34,405 nt of DNA from Lachnospiraceae bacterium. Lineage in GTDB: Bacteria; Bacillota; Clostridia; Lachnospirales; Lachnospiraceae. Positions 17,318 to 25,882 of this stretch are shown one piece after another. The stretch spans positions 1 through 34,405 of the forward strand of contig JALESH010000023.1 of NCBI GenBank assembly GCA_022781985.1. The letters run 5' to 3'. The notes under the pieces were generated by a model. That model was not told where the DNA came from and did no database searches. It saw only the letters and a list, made by a program, of their open reading frames with translations. The translations under genes and the position numbers were made by a program. Each line of letters starts with the position of its first letter. The first letter of the stretch is position 1.

Positions 17318-18367
17318 ATGAGAACTTCGTATAAAAAAGAGGATGTTGAGCTTTTACTGAAGGATATTACAGGGCTGGTCCGGCCCCGATCCACCGAGGA
17401 GAGGGAAAGGATGATACAGTCGGGGAGGCATTATTGTGAAATGCTTCCTATAGAGTACACCCCCAGTGCAGAGTATATGGAGGCATATGAAGAAGCATTG
17501 AAGGAATATGCGGAGCCGGTGGCCCATGCCATCGGCAGGCTGGCTGACAGAGTGATGCAGGAGAAGGGGGAGGGGGTGGTTCTGGTATCCCTGGCCAGAG
17601 CAGGAATTCCTATAGGTATCTTATTAAAAAGATATCTTGATTTTAAATATCATGTAAAGGTAAAGCACTACTCCATATCCATCATCAGGGGCAGAGGGAT
17701 CGACAGGAATGCCATGAATTATATCCTGGAAAGGCATGCGCCGCGGCAGCTGCTGTTTGTGGATGGCTGGACAGGAAAGGGGGCAATCTTAAATGAGCTG
17801 AAAAAGGAGCTGGAGCAGTTCCCGGGAGTATCCCCGGATATGGCGGTGGCGGCAGACCCGGCCAATATCACCCGCTTATGCGGAACCCATGAGGATATCC
17901 TCATTCCCAGCTCATGCCTCAACAGTACCGTGTCAGGACTGGTCAGCAGGACCTTTCTGAGAAATGATATCATCGGAGAGGAGGATTTCCATGGAGCTGT
18001 GTATTATGGAGAGCTGGCCGGATCGGATCTGTCCTATGCCTTTATTGATGCCATTGAGGAGAAATTTGTACCGGAGTCCCGGACTGATGGAAAAGGGGCA
18101 GAAGGGGTGGGGATGGAGGAGGTAATGGAAATTGCCCGGGCCTATGGGATAGAGGACACCAATCTGGTAAAGCCGGGAATCGGCGAGACCACCAGAGTGC
18201 TGCTGAGAAGAGTGCCCTGGAGGGTGCTGATCCACAGCAAATATAAGGACAGCCGGGAATTGGCCCATATCGTCAGACTGGCAGAAGAAAAGAAGGTTCC
18301 CATAGAATATTACCCATTGAAGCACTACAGGGTCTGTGGAATTATTAAAAAATTAGCTGATGCATAA
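17318..18367 (+). CDS. StiP-family protein with C-terminal PELOTA-like domain (Ter-associated)
   Basis: This 349-residue partner of the TRSP phosphoribosyltransferase in Ter systems is annotated in databases as 'cysteine protease StiP', although the N-terminal region has PRTase-like features. Visible segments are VLVSLARAGIPIGILLKRYL (about 88-107), YSISIIRGRGIDRNAM (about 115-130) and FVDGWTGKGAILNEL (about 147-161), the last resembling a PRPP/phosphate loop. The C-terminal 80 residues (EVMEIARAYGIEDTNLVKPG, then WRVLIHSKYKDS and a VPIEYYPLKHYRVCGIIKKL end) fit the PELOTA RNA-binding fold. This suggests an RNA or nucleotide substrate. It probably forms an operon with the upstream gene (19-bp gap). 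Biochemical function is not established; I do not claim protease activity. Confidence 0.85.
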   Translation: MRTSYKKEDVELLLKDITGLVRPRSTEERERMIQSGRHYCEMLPIEYTPSAEYMEAYEEALKEYAEPVAHAIGRLADRVMQEKGEGVVLVSLARAGIPIGILLKRYLDFKYHVKVKHYSISIIRGRGIDRNAMNYILERHAPRQLLFVDGWTGKGAILNELKKELEQFPGVSPDMAVAADPANITRLCGTHEDILIPSSCLNSTVSGLVSRTFLRNDIIGEEDFHGAVYYGELAGSDLSYAFIDAIEEKFVPESRTDGKGAEGVGMEEVMEIARAYGIEDTNLVKPGIGETTRVLLRRVPWRVLIHSKYKDSRELAHIVRLAEEKKVPIEYYPLKHYRVCGIIKKLADA

Positions 18368-18426
18368 ACTTTGTTGAAGACAGGATTAAAAATGGCTTAA
18401 AAGAATATTAAAACTTAGGATTTGCG

Positions 18427-18455
18427 GTGACATTTCGGATAAAGGGTGATATAAT
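18427..18455 (+). promoter_or_regulatory. Promoter of the SHOCT-like gene
   Basis: GTGACA (18427-18432), a 17-bp spacer and a perfect TATAAT (18450-18455), 45 bp before the start codon. Confidence 0.75.
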
Positions 18456-18499
18456 CTACAGCAATACACAGCTATGGACCAACACAAAGGAGGGATAGG

Positions 18500-19063
18500 A
18501 TGGACATGTTTGAAAAGGCAGCAAAGGCAGCCAGGAATGTAAGTGAGAGTGTGATCAGTTCAGCCAAAAATATGGGGATTTCCCTGTACAGCTCTACAAA
18601 GGAGCAGGGTGAACTGGCCAGCCTGAATGTTCAGAAGTCAGTGATTGAAAAAAAACTGGAGGATTTCTATGCAGAAATCGGAAAAAGATATGTAACATAC
18701 ATTGCTGAGTGCGATGGGGGGACTGCTTTTGATGTGGCCGACGTATTGGAGGCCATGCAGCCCCAGTTGGACCGGCTGGCTGAGGTAAAGGATTCCATCA
18801 CAGAGAAGGAATTACAGATTAAGCAGGCCAACGAAGAAAGGGCACAGAAAAGAGCCAGGGAGGAATTCGATGCAGAGAAGGAAAGGCTGGATAAGGCTCT
18901 GCAGATGGAAATCATCACAGAGGAGGATTATACTGAAAAATTAGAGTCTGCCAGACGTAAGCTGGATCACTATGATGTTCTCCGAAAGCTCAGGCTTCAG
19001 CTTGAGATGGGGATCATATCCAAGGAGGAGTACGAGAAAAAAGTAAAGGATGTACTGGAATAA
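18500..19063 (+). CDS. Coiled-coil protein with two SHOCT-like motifs
   Basis: This soluble 187-residue protein has no signal peptide. The first 40 residues are amphipathic (MDMFEKAAKAARNVSESVIS). The middle (about 95-140) is a highly charged coiled coil. The end has two similar short modules: LDKALQMEIITEEDYTEKLE (about 134-153) and LRLQLEMGIISKEEYEKKVK (about 165-184). Both follow the SHOCT pattern L..L...G.I..EEY..K, in which a short helical hairpin serves oligomerisation or nucleic-acid association. AAAGGAGG precedes the ATG. It is a single-gene unit with its own promoter and terminator inside the Ter block. I infer a scaffold or membrane-association role; no enzymatic feature is seen. 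Confidence 0.7.
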   Translation: MDMFEKAAKAARNVSESVISSAKNMGISLYSSTKEQGELASLNVQKSVIEKKLEDFYAEIGKRYVTYIAECDGGTAFDVADVLEAMQPQLDRLAEVKDSITEKELQIKQANEERAQKRAREEFDAEKERLDKALQMEIITEEDYTEKLESARRKLDHYDVLRKLRLQLEMGIISKEEYEKKVKDVLE

Positions 19064-19086
19064 GGATAAGGATGGCATAAAATGAG

Positions 19087-19119
19087 ACAGGCTGACGGCG
19101 GATTGCTGTCAGCCTGTTT
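19087..19119. terminator. Terminator between the convergent SHOCT-like and lyase genes
   Basis: Stem ACAGGCTGACGGC / GCTGTCAGCCTGT (one G-T pair) around a 5-nt loop, followed by TT on the plus strand. It lies between convergent genes and may serve both directions. Confidence 0.75.
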
Positions 19120-19136
19120 GGATTCTTTATTCCGGT

Positions 19137-20096
19137 TTATCTTGTTCCGTAGTATTCGGCCAGAAAAAGGGTTCTTACAGCCCAATTGGAATGGGTTTTA
19201 TATTCATTCATCCGTTCCCGGGAAATACTCCCGCTGACAAGCCTGTCTGAGCCTTCATCCCAATGGAGGATGGCTCTGGCATCCTCCAGATCCTTTAGGG
19301 GAACCCGGAGCATATCATTGACGGGGGCGATCTGATTGGGATGGATCACGGTCTTGCCCACAAAGCCGCACAACAGCTCCTCCTCCAGCTCCTTCCGCAG
19401 ACCTGTTTCCCATTGGGCTCCCCTGTAATATTCCCAGACAGGGCCGGATACCACATAGTCCATGCCATAGACGGTAAGAATGTCGGATAAAATACTGTCA
19501 ACAGGCCTGATGCCGTGGATAGACTGGCTGGCATGCCGCCTTAAGCCGAACATATGGCACAGGTCATTTCCCCCTACACGGATATTCAGTATCATGTCCC
19601 CGAAGGCATCTATTTTTGATTTCAGTTCATAGAGGACAGGATACCGGCTCTGCAGATTTACAATATCAGGGCTTTCCAGTATGGGCATCAGGTATATTTT
19701 ATGGCCGGAGGCTCTATTTATATCGGCAATGGCGGAGAGGTAGCCGTCTGCGTTTTCCATGGAGAACTTGGGAGCAATGCAGCCGGATAAAAGCTCCAGC
19801 CTATCTCCCATTCTTTCGGCCAGTCTGCTGAGCTGCTCCGGTGTCCTGCCCCTGATAAAAATCTTGGGAAGGTAAAAATCCCGTGACCTGTGGGCCTGGT
19901 ATATGCTGTTTAAGGAATGCAGCAGGATGTCCTCCGCCTCCCGGAGGTGCTGCTCGCTGATGGTGTCCTCCAGGCATAAGGCCAGAGAGAACTTCTTTCC
20001 ATACCTTTCTGAAATGACAGAGTCAGCGATGCTCCGGCTGTTGGCCGGGCAGTACAGAAGCGCGCCGACGCTGTAGTATATGATTGAATCTTTCAT
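19137..20096 (-). CDS. HpcH/HpaI-type (CitE-like) aldolase/lyase of the Ter module
   Basis: This 319-residue TIM-barrel enzyme of the HpcH/HpaI/citrate-lyase beta family, which cleaves or forms C-C bonds using divalent metal, occurs in Ter biosynthetic modules. Landmarks are LYCPANSRSIADSVISERYG near the start, LCLEDTISE (about 40-48) carrying acidic residues, KIFIRGRTPEQL, LMPILESPDIV with a conserved Glu, and LNIRVGGNDLCHMFGLRR with the metal-ligand Asp. FVGKTVIHPNQIAPVND near the C-terminus is diagnostic for the family. GAGGAG lies 6 nt before the ATG. It is the only Ter-block gene on the minus strand and diverges from the protease-fusion gene. Substrate unknown. Confidence 0.88.
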   Translation of the reverse strand: MKDSIIYYSVGALLYCPANSRSIADSVISERYGKKFSLALCLEDTISEQHLREAEDILLHSLNSIYQAHRSRDFYLPKIFIRGRTPEQLSRLAERMGDRLELLSGCIAPKFSMENADGYLSAIADINRASGHKIYLMPILESPDIVNLQSRYPVLYELKSKIDAFGDMILNIRVGGNDLCHMFGLRRHASQSIHGIRPVDSILSDILTVYGMDYVVSGPVWEYYRGAQWETGLRKELEEELLCGFVGKTVIHPNQIAPVNDMLRVPLKDLEDARAILHWDEGSDRLVSGSISRERMNEYKTHSNWAVRTLFLAEYYGTR

Positions 20097-20130
20097 AACA
20101 ATCTCCTCGGACAGTGCTATCTATGAATAT

Positions 20131-20176
20131 AGCATAATGCTGTGGATTTTGGTAGATATTTTTGTCGGATAATGCT
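20131..20176. repeat. Palindrome and repeated ATAATGCT motif in a divergent intergenic region
   Basis: AGCATAATGCT (20131-20141) is an 11-nt palindrome. Its right half ATAATGCT recurs at 20169-20176, 35 bp away. Both lie between the divergently read lyase and protease-fusion genes, where a shared operator could be. I could not assign convincing promoters here. A chance match is possible. Confidence 0.3.
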
Positions 20177-20269
20177 AAAATAGGTAACAGTCCAGCCATT
20201 GACGGAAGCAGGGGCTGAAGCGTTATAGACGAGATCAACTGAAATCAAAGAAAACAGGAAGATTTGATT

Positions 20270-21754
20270 ATGGACAGGATTCTTAAATTCAGACACAATG
20301 CGATGGGTATTCATTCCATCGGCAGCTTTGCGAATATAAAGGGCGGTGTAAATAATGGATGCAAGGATGTTTATTTTGTGAGGGCCCTGGGAACAGATTC
20401 CAATATGGTAAAAGACATTCTGGATATGGACAAGACTCTGGGGCTGCTGGAAGTAAACGGCAAAGGATTTTATCAGAGGCTGAGCGGGCTGCCGAGAATG
20501 GCATCCAATGCTGATATCAGCTTTTATTCGGACTGCTTTGACGAATGGGCGGATGGGGGGAAGCAGGAAATCAGTATAAAGGCGCCTGCCTGTAAGAACC
20601 CAGATTTTAAAAGGATACTCTCACAGTCCTGTGTCAGCATTGAAAAATTATATGGGAACGGCAGACAGCAGGTCACCGGCTCCATGAGAAAGAATTTTAT
20701 GATAAAGGTACTTTTTTGGTATGATTTTCTGCTCGATAAGGAGGGCTTTTTTTGGGATGAAAGACTGAATTCCAAAATTGTGGTGAGCAATGTAGCCAAA
20801 GAGCAGGAGTATCTTTTCTGGTATGCAGTTACACTGACGGGACAGGATGTCATGCTCCTGCAGTATAAAGGGGACATAGAGCTGGAGAAGCAAAAGGAGG
20901 AGCTGTCGTCCCGGTTTATTCTGGGAGCTTATGGAGACGTCCAGCTTCCCCGATATGAAAAGCCGGAGAAAAAGCAGGAAAAAGAGAGGCAGACAGAGGA
21001 ACTCAGGGAAAACGCCCGGGGATGGGGGCCGGCTCAGGACAGCAACGATACAGCAGGCCGGGGTGTCAGGGTAGTCATACCGAAACACCAGGAACGGAGA
21101 TCGCCGCAGGGAATGGAGGCTCCGGCCAGTCCGGGGATGGCCGCTGCCCCTGCAGTGGCCTCCCATGCGGGGGCCGACAGGAGGGAAAAGACCTTTGAGG
21201 AGCTGGCCCGGCTGGCCTCCTCGGTGGTGATGATCGCGGTCCATGACAATCTGGGAGAGGTAAGAGGCACGGGCTCCGGCATTATGATAGGGGAGAAGGG
21301 TTATATCCTTACCAATGATCATGTGGCCAGAGGGGGGCATCATTATTCTGTAAAAATAGAAGAGGATGATATGGTGTACAGGACGGATGAAGTGATCAAG
21401 TACAATTCCGTGCTGGATCTGGCGATCATCAGGATCCAGAGGCGGCTGGATCCGCTGCCGGTCTACAGGGGCTCTGAAAAGCTGGTGAGAGGCCAGAGGG
21501 TGGTAGCCATCGGAAGTCCCTTGGGCTTGTTCAATTCCGTATCAGACGGAATCATTTCCGGCTTCAGAACCATTAATTCCGTAGATATGATACAGTTCAC
21601 TGCCCCTATTTCCCGTGGCAGCTCAGGCGGCGCTGTGCTGAATATGTATGGAGAGGTAATAGGGATCAGTACGGCCGGATTTGATACAGGACAGAATATC
21701 AATCTGGCAATGGGCTATGAGTGTATCAATACCTTTATTGAAGGGTTTATCTGA
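20270..21754 (+). CDS. YceG-like domain fused to a trypsin-like (HtrA-type) serine protease
   Basis: The product has 494 residues from ATG 20270 (AGGAA 9 nt upstream; TTG 20264 is too close to it). No signal peptide or membrane segment is visible, so it is probably cytoplasmic. Residues about 1-225 resemble the YceG protein encoded at 22424: MRKNFMIKVLFWYDF aligns with MLKNVYIKFMCWLYY, and DVMLLQYKGD aligns with DVVLLQYGGD. A charged, Pro/Gly-rich linker of about 80 residues follows. The C-terminal protease domain (about 308-494) has a complete triad: H351 in ILTNDHVA, D383 in SVLDLAII and S452 in RGSSGGAV. No PDZ domain follows, unlike DegP. The gene sits in the Ter block upstream of a rhomboid protease and YceG. 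A role as a regulated intracellular protease of the Ter response is inferred. Confidence 0.82.
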   Translation: MDRILKFRHNAMGIHSIGSFANIKGGVNNGCKDVYFVRALGTDSNMVKDILDMDKTLGLLEVNGKGFYQRLSGLPRMASNADISFYSDCFDEWADGGKQEISIKAPACKNPDFKRILSQSCVSIEKLYGNGRQQVTGSMRKNFMIKVLFWYDFLLDKEGFFWDERLNSKIVVSNVAKEQEYLFWYAVTLTGQDVMLLQYKGDIELEKQKEELSSRFILGAYGDVQLPRYEKPEKKQEKERQTEELRENARGWGPAQDSNDTAGRGVRVVIPKHQERRSPQGMEAPASPGMAAAPAVASHAGADRREKTFEELARLASSVVMIAVHDNLGEVRGTGSGIMIGEKGYILTNDHVARGGHHYSVKIEEDDMVYRTDEVIKYNSVLDLAIIRIQRRLDPLPVYRGSEKLVRGQRVVAIGSPLGLFNSVSDGIISGFRTINSVDMIQFTAPISRGSSGGAVLNMYGEVIGISTAGFDTGQNINLAMGYECINTFIEGFI

Positions 21755-21763
21755 GGCGCTTTG

Positions 21764-21792
21764 TTGTAATTTGGCATAAGATGTGATATAAT
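21764..21792 (+). promoter_or_regulatory. Promoter of the rhomboid-yceG-telA-terD unit
   Basis: TTGTAA (21764-21769), a 17-bp spacer and a perfect TATAAT (21787-21792), 30 bp before the rhomboid start codon. The genes after it follow with short gaps or overlaps up to 27662. Confidence 0.7.
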
Positions 21793-21821
21793 AGCAAAAA
21801 TATAAAGATAAGGGGGAAGGG

Positions 21822-22412
21822 ATGAAAAAAACTGATTTTAAGCTGAGATTGTCCTTCAATTCGCCTGTTATTTTAGGCTTTACCATTCTGTGCTTCGGGG
21901 CATTGCTGCTGAATTGGCTGACAAAGGGATATACCAATAATCTGTTGTTCAGCACCTATCGGTCCTCACTGATGAATCCGCTTACCTACGTCAGATTCTT
22001 CGGCCATGTTGCAGGCCATGCCGGATGGGATCATTTCATGGGGAATATCATGCTGCTGCTGGTGATCGGGCCGCTGCTGGAGGAAAAGTATGGCTCTGCC
22101 AATATTTTATTTGTAATCCTCTCTGCGGCATTGGTAACGGGAGTGATAAACTACATATTTTTTCCTCATATACAGCTTCTGGGGGCCAGTGGTGTAGTGT
22201 TTGCCTTTATCCTGCTGTCTCCGTTTACGGGCGTGAAGGAAGGTACGATTCCGCTCACGCTGATCCTTGTGGCGGTTATTTATATAGGGCAGCAGGTATA
22301 TGAAGGTATTTTCGTTCAGAATAATGTGGCCAATCTGACCCATATCCTGGGAGGCCTGGTGGGCGCAGGCCTGGGTATTGTGATGCATAAAAATAAGATG
22401 AACAGATATTGA
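21822..22412 (+). CDS. Rhomboid-family intramembrane serine protease
   Basis: This 196-residue protein has about six hydrophobic segments. The rhomboid catalytic dyad is present: S123 in LLGASGVVFAF (GxSG motif) and H174 in ANLTHILGGLVGAGLG. The oxyanion-side Asn is seen in HFMGNIMLLL, and H-x-x-x-H near GHVAGHAGWDH precedes it, as in classical rhomboids. The enzyme cuts transmembrane substrates within the lipid bilayer. AGGGGGAAGGG precedes the ATG and a promoter lies just upstream. Its stop codon overlaps an alternative TTG start of yceG, so the two are tightly coupled. A rhomboid is not among the usual Ter components; its substrate could be a membrane protein of the same pathway, but nothing in the sequence names it. 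Confidence 0.9.
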   Translation: MKKTDFKLRLSFNSPVILGFTILCFGALLLNWLTKGYTNNLLFSTYRSSLMNPLTYVRFFGHVAGHAGWDHFMGNIMLLLVIGPLLEEKYGSANILFVILSAALVTGVINYIFFPHIQLLGASGVVFAFILLSPFTGVKEGTIPLTLILVAVIYIGQQVYEGIFVQNNVANLTHILGGLVGAGLGIVMHKNKMNRY

Positions 22413-22423
22413 AGGTGAAATTC

Positions 22424-24697
22424 ATGTTGGAGCATATAAAGATTCAGCAGCTGGATGATTTCTTCCTTGACCTAGATAAGAGAAGCAGAAAAGGGATATT
22501 TTTTTACAGAATAAATGGCTATAACAGACAGATCGGCGAATTCATAAAAAAATATTATGGGGCTGCGAGAACTGCAGGAGTGGTTATAGAGGGCAGGATT
22601 CCTAATCCGGATGATAAAAATCTTTCTTATTTTAACGAGATGATTGGGATGGATTTTCAGCTGGATCGTGAATTTCTTGCGTCCCGGCTGAGAAAATGGC
22701 TGCCCCGGATGGATGAGGCGCAGAGAAATGCGGTGTCCGCTGCAGTTTTCGACACCCTGGAGGATCTCCGCAGGAGGGGCAAAAATGAGAATATGCTCAA
22801 AAATGTATACATAAAGTTCATGTGCTGGCTGTACTACAGATTTGAGAGAATTGTCAGCCAGCTGGGCAATAATAAGGTGCCTAAGATATTATATGAGGGT
22901 GAAATCAGCAATTACGAATTACTGCTGGTCAGAGTCCTGGCCGGGGCAGGCTGTGACGTGGTATTACTGCAGTATGGCGGTGATCGGAATTATCTGAAAG
23001 CAGATCCGGACTCAGAGTTTTCGGAGGCGCTGAAGCTTTCGGATATGACAGCCTTTCCGCCGGGATTCAGTCTTGGGCAGGTACGTAATGAGATACAAAG
23101 CGCACTGGACCGTGAAAGGCTATACGGACAGAAGCCCTCGGTCATGAACTGTACGAATGCATGGATGAAAGGGGAAGGAATCAATGAATTCAAAACGCCT
23201 GTATGTGCAAGAGGCACGGATGCCGGGCTGTTTTACAATGGTTACTGCAGAATCAATGGGGTGGAGGATAAGCTGACATATGCCAATGAGCTGTATCAGC
23301 TTTATCTGGAATTGAAAAACAGCAAAAGAAGGACAGTAATCATAGACCATGCCGTTCCCCAGCCTTCGGTGGATGAGATCGGCCGGATCAGGAGAAAGAA
23401 CTATAGCAGGCAGGAGCAGATGATCATGGATCTGTCCGGTAATCTTCAATATACAGCCAACCCGGAGCTGCAGAGGCTCATGGTGAAGAGCTTTGTGGAT
23501 GTTATGCTGGAGGAGTCCGGGCAGGACGGGATGTCATTGAATAAGCTGACCAACAGGGGGGTTTATCTGCTTTGCTGGATAAACAGATACCGGGAGCAGC
23601 TGTTTTCAAATTGGAAAATGCCGGAGATATCCTGCTTTATCCATATGGGGCCCTGCAGGAATGAAAGTGAAGCGCTGTTTATGAGATTTTTGGCCAGGCT
23701 GCCCATAGATGTGCTGATTCTGAACCCGGATCTGAATGCAGTATGCTGTCTCAGGGACAGCCTGCTCTATGAGGTCAGTTATCCAAACAGTCTGGCACTG
23801 GGCAGGTTTCCCCAGGAAAGCACAGAGGTGCAGATGGGAACGGCAGCCTATTATGCAGAACAGGAGCTGGACTCCCTGATGTATCAGGATTCAGGAATGT
23901 ACCGCAACCAGCAATTTGGCAGGGCAGTTTCCATCACCCTGAAGACCATGTATGAGGAAATTGCCCTCCTGTGGAAGGAGGAGCTCAGGTACAGGCCCAA
24001 TTTCAGCACCGTGGAGGATAGGGTGAATATGCCGGTTATCTTCGCCAAGGCAAGCGGGGTGAAGGATGGCCAGGTGCAGCAGTATTGGGCAGGCATCAAG
24101 GCTCTGCTTACGAAGGACACCTTTTTGATCACGCAGGTGCCCTTCATAAAATCCACGGATCCCAATCCCATCAAACCCCATGCCGCAGATTTTTTAAAGG
24201 GCGGTAAGCTGCAGAGGGAGAGGATTAAGTCCCATCCGGATTATCAGTACGGTGTTCTGAGAGAAAATGTACAGGAGCATATTCTGGATAAGCTCCAGCT
24301 GCTGATTGACCAGAGGATCATCAAGGGAACCTTTGAGAATGGAATGGAATATAACATCGTGTCCACTGTCCTTCATATGAAAAAGGAATTGGTGCGGATG
24401 GTACAGAGGTTTGATTTTACAAAGCTGAATCCCAAGATAGTGCATATTAATGCAACAGAAACCTGTATATCGCCGGAGGATACGATTTTAATGGCTTTTC
24501 TTAACCTGCTGGGCTTTGATATTGTTTTTTTTGTTCCCACAGGTTATCAGACCATAGAAAAATTTTTTAACAGGAAGTTGGTGGAGGAGTACCAGCTGGG
24601 AGAATACATGTATGATCTGCAGATTCCCGGTTTTGGTTCGATTCCGTCCACAACACGCCCTACATGGCGTGATATCATATTTAAGAGAGGTACATGA
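22424..24697 (+). CDS. yceG: YceG-family protein of the Ter/TelA system
   Basis: This 757-residue soluble protein is of the family found next to telA (Bacillus subtilis yceG-yceH order), listed in domain databases as a putative component of a biosynthetic module. The start at 22424 has AAGGTG 6 nt upstream; the TTG at 22409 overlaps the rhomboid stop and lacks a site. Two copies of a similar alpha/beta unit can be seen. One lies at about 125-190 (KNVYIKFMCWLYYRF, then DVVLLQYGGD); the other at about 355-440 (VKSFVDVMLEESGQ, then IDVLILNPDLNAV). A third related stretch lies near the C-terminus (FDIVFFVPTGYQTIEKFF). The molecular activity is unknown. The four-base overlap with telA (ATGA) implies translational coupling, and the protease fusion at 20270 shares its N-terminal unit. 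Confidence 0.85.
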   Translation: MLEHIKIQQLDDFFLDLDKRSRKGIFFYRINGYNRQIGEFIKKYYGAARTAGVVIEGRIPNPDDKNLSYFNEMIGMDFQLDREFLASRLRKWLPRMDEAQRNAVSAAVFDTLEDLRRRGKNENMLKNVYIKFMCWLYYRFERIVSQLGNNKVPKILYEGEISNYELLLVRVLAGAGCDVVLLQYGGDRNYLKADPDSEFSEALKLSDMTAFPPGFSLGQVRNEIQSALDRERLYGQKPSVMNCTNAWMKGEGINEFKTPVCARGTDAGLFYNGYCRINGVEDKLTYANELYQLYLELKNSKRRTVIIDHAVPQPSVDEIGRIRRKNYSRQEQMIMDLSGNLQYTANPELQRLMVKSFVDVMLEESGQDGMSLNKLTNRGVYLLCWINRYREQLFSNWKMPEISCFIHMGPCRNESEALFMRFLARLPIDVLILNPDLNAVCCLRDSLLYEVSYPNSLALGRFPQESTEVQMGTAAYYAEQELDSLMYQDSGMYRNQQFGRAVSITLKTMYEEIALLWKEELRYRPNFSTVEDRVNMPVIFAKASGVKDGQVQQYWAGIKALLTKDTFLITQVPFIKSTDPNPIKPHAADFLKGGKLQRERIKSHPDYQYGVLRENVQEHILDKLQLLIDQRIIKGTFENGMEYNIVSTVLHMKKELVRMVQRFDFTKLNPKIVHINATETCISPEDTILMAFLNLLGFDIVFFVPTGYQTIEKFFNRKLVEEYQLGEYMYDLQIPGFGSIPSTTRPTWRDIIFKRGT

Positions 24698-25842
24698 GTA
24701 TGGGGCTTGATTTTAGCAAGACAGGCACACAGCAGGTGACCGCGGTTCCTGATACGAAGGAGGAGCTTGCTGTAGTGGAGCAGTATGACATTGTGGCAGA
24801 CAGGCAGCAGATGAATACACAGCTGGTGAATTCGCCGGAGGTGGATGCTCTTGTCAGCACAATCGAAATTGATAATCTGGAAACCATAGTTTCCTTTGGC
24901 GCGGAGGTGGCGGAGGAGATCTCCAGGGCATCTGATGTAGTCCTGAACAGCATGAATATGTCTCAGCTGGATGAGTCCAGCAAAATGCTGAAGGTTCTGG
25001 CAGGTATCATGTCTAAATTTGATATTGATGAAATCAAGGAGAATCCGGGATTATTCGGAAAATTATTCGGAAATCTGAGAAAACAGCTGGACAAGATACT
25101 GGCCAAGTATCATACCATGGGAGAAGAGGTAGATAAGATCTATGTCCAGCTAAAGCAGTATGAAGCAGAGATCAAGCAGTCGAACCGGAAGCTGGATCAG
25201 ATGTTTGATGCCAATGTAAATTATTATCATGAGCTTGTGAAATATATTCTGGCCGGGGAGCAGGGCTGCAGGGAGATAGAAGACTATATTGAGAAAAGAA
25301 CAGCGGATATGGCAGCTACCGGAGATAATTCCATTCAGTTTGAGCTCCAGACCCTGCAGCAGGCCCTGTCTATGCTGGAGCAGAGGACACAGGATCTGAG
25401 GATAGCCGAAAATGTGGCCATGCAGTCCATTCCCATGATCAAAACCATAGAGTTCTCCAATATGAATCTGGTAAGGAAGATCAATTCTGCATTTATCATT
25501 ACACTGCCTGTATTTAAGCAGGCGCTGGCCCAGGCCATCATGCTGAAGCGGCAGCGCATCCAGGCTGAGGCCATGTCGGCCCTGGATGAGAAGACCAATG
25601 AGATGCTGATTAAGAATGCCAGAAATACTGCTGAGCAGTCAAAGCTGACGGCCAAGCTGGCCTCCGGAAGCTCCATCAAAATAGAAACGCTGGAAGCAAC
25701 CTGGAGAACCATCGTAAATGGGATCGATGAGACACAGCAGATTCAGGAAAATGCGAAAAAGCAGAGAATCGAGGATCAGGCAAGGCTGGAAAACATAAAG
25801 AGGGAGTTTGAGCAGAAGTATCATATGCCCAATCAGGTCTGA
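24694..25842 (+). CDS. telA: Toxic anion resistance protein TelA (YceH-like)
   Basis: This 382-residue, mostly alpha-helical, coiled-coil cytoplasmic protein belongs to the TelA/KlaA family linked to resistance to tellurite, colicins and envelope-acting antimicrobials. Recognisable parts are EVDALVSTIEIDNLETIVSF, GKLFGNLRKQLDKILAKYHT, a long heptad-rich middle (about 140-270) with QTLQQALSMLEQRTQDL, and the conserved IPMIKTIEFSNMNLVRKINS followed by LPVFKQALAQAIMLKRQRIQ. SKLTAKLASGSSIKIETLEA and the terminal charged helix are also typical. The start overlaps the yceG stop; ATG 24700 has better ribosome-site spacing and is an alternative. Mechanism in the Ter response is not established. It appears intact. 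Confidence 0.93.
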   Translation: MSMGLDFSKTGTQQVTAVPDTKEELAVVEQYDIVADRQQMNTQLVNSPEVDALVSTIEIDNLETIVSFGAEVAEEISRASDVVLNSMNMSQLDESSKMLKVLAGIMSKFDIDEIKENPGLFGKLFGNLRKQLDKILAKYHTMGEEVDKIYVQLKQYEAEIKQSNRKLDQMFDANVNYYHELVKYILAGEQGCREIEDYIEKRTADMAATGDNSIQFELQTLQQALSMLEQRTQDLRIAENVAMQSIPMIKTIEFSNMNLVRKINSAFIITLPVFKQALAQAIMLKRQRIQAEAMSALDEKTNEMLIKNARNTAEQSKLTAKLASGSSIKIETLEATWRTIVNGIDETQQIQENAKKQRIEDQARLENIKREFEQKYHMPNQV

Positions 25843-25882
25843 AAAAAAGATGAAACTATATCATACAAGGAGGTAGCAGGCT

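Noticed and set aside
17318..18367. Calling the StiP-family protein a cysteine protease
   Set aside because: The database name suggests it, but I see PRTase-like and PELOTA-like features and no convincing Cys-His dyad, so I kept only the family name.
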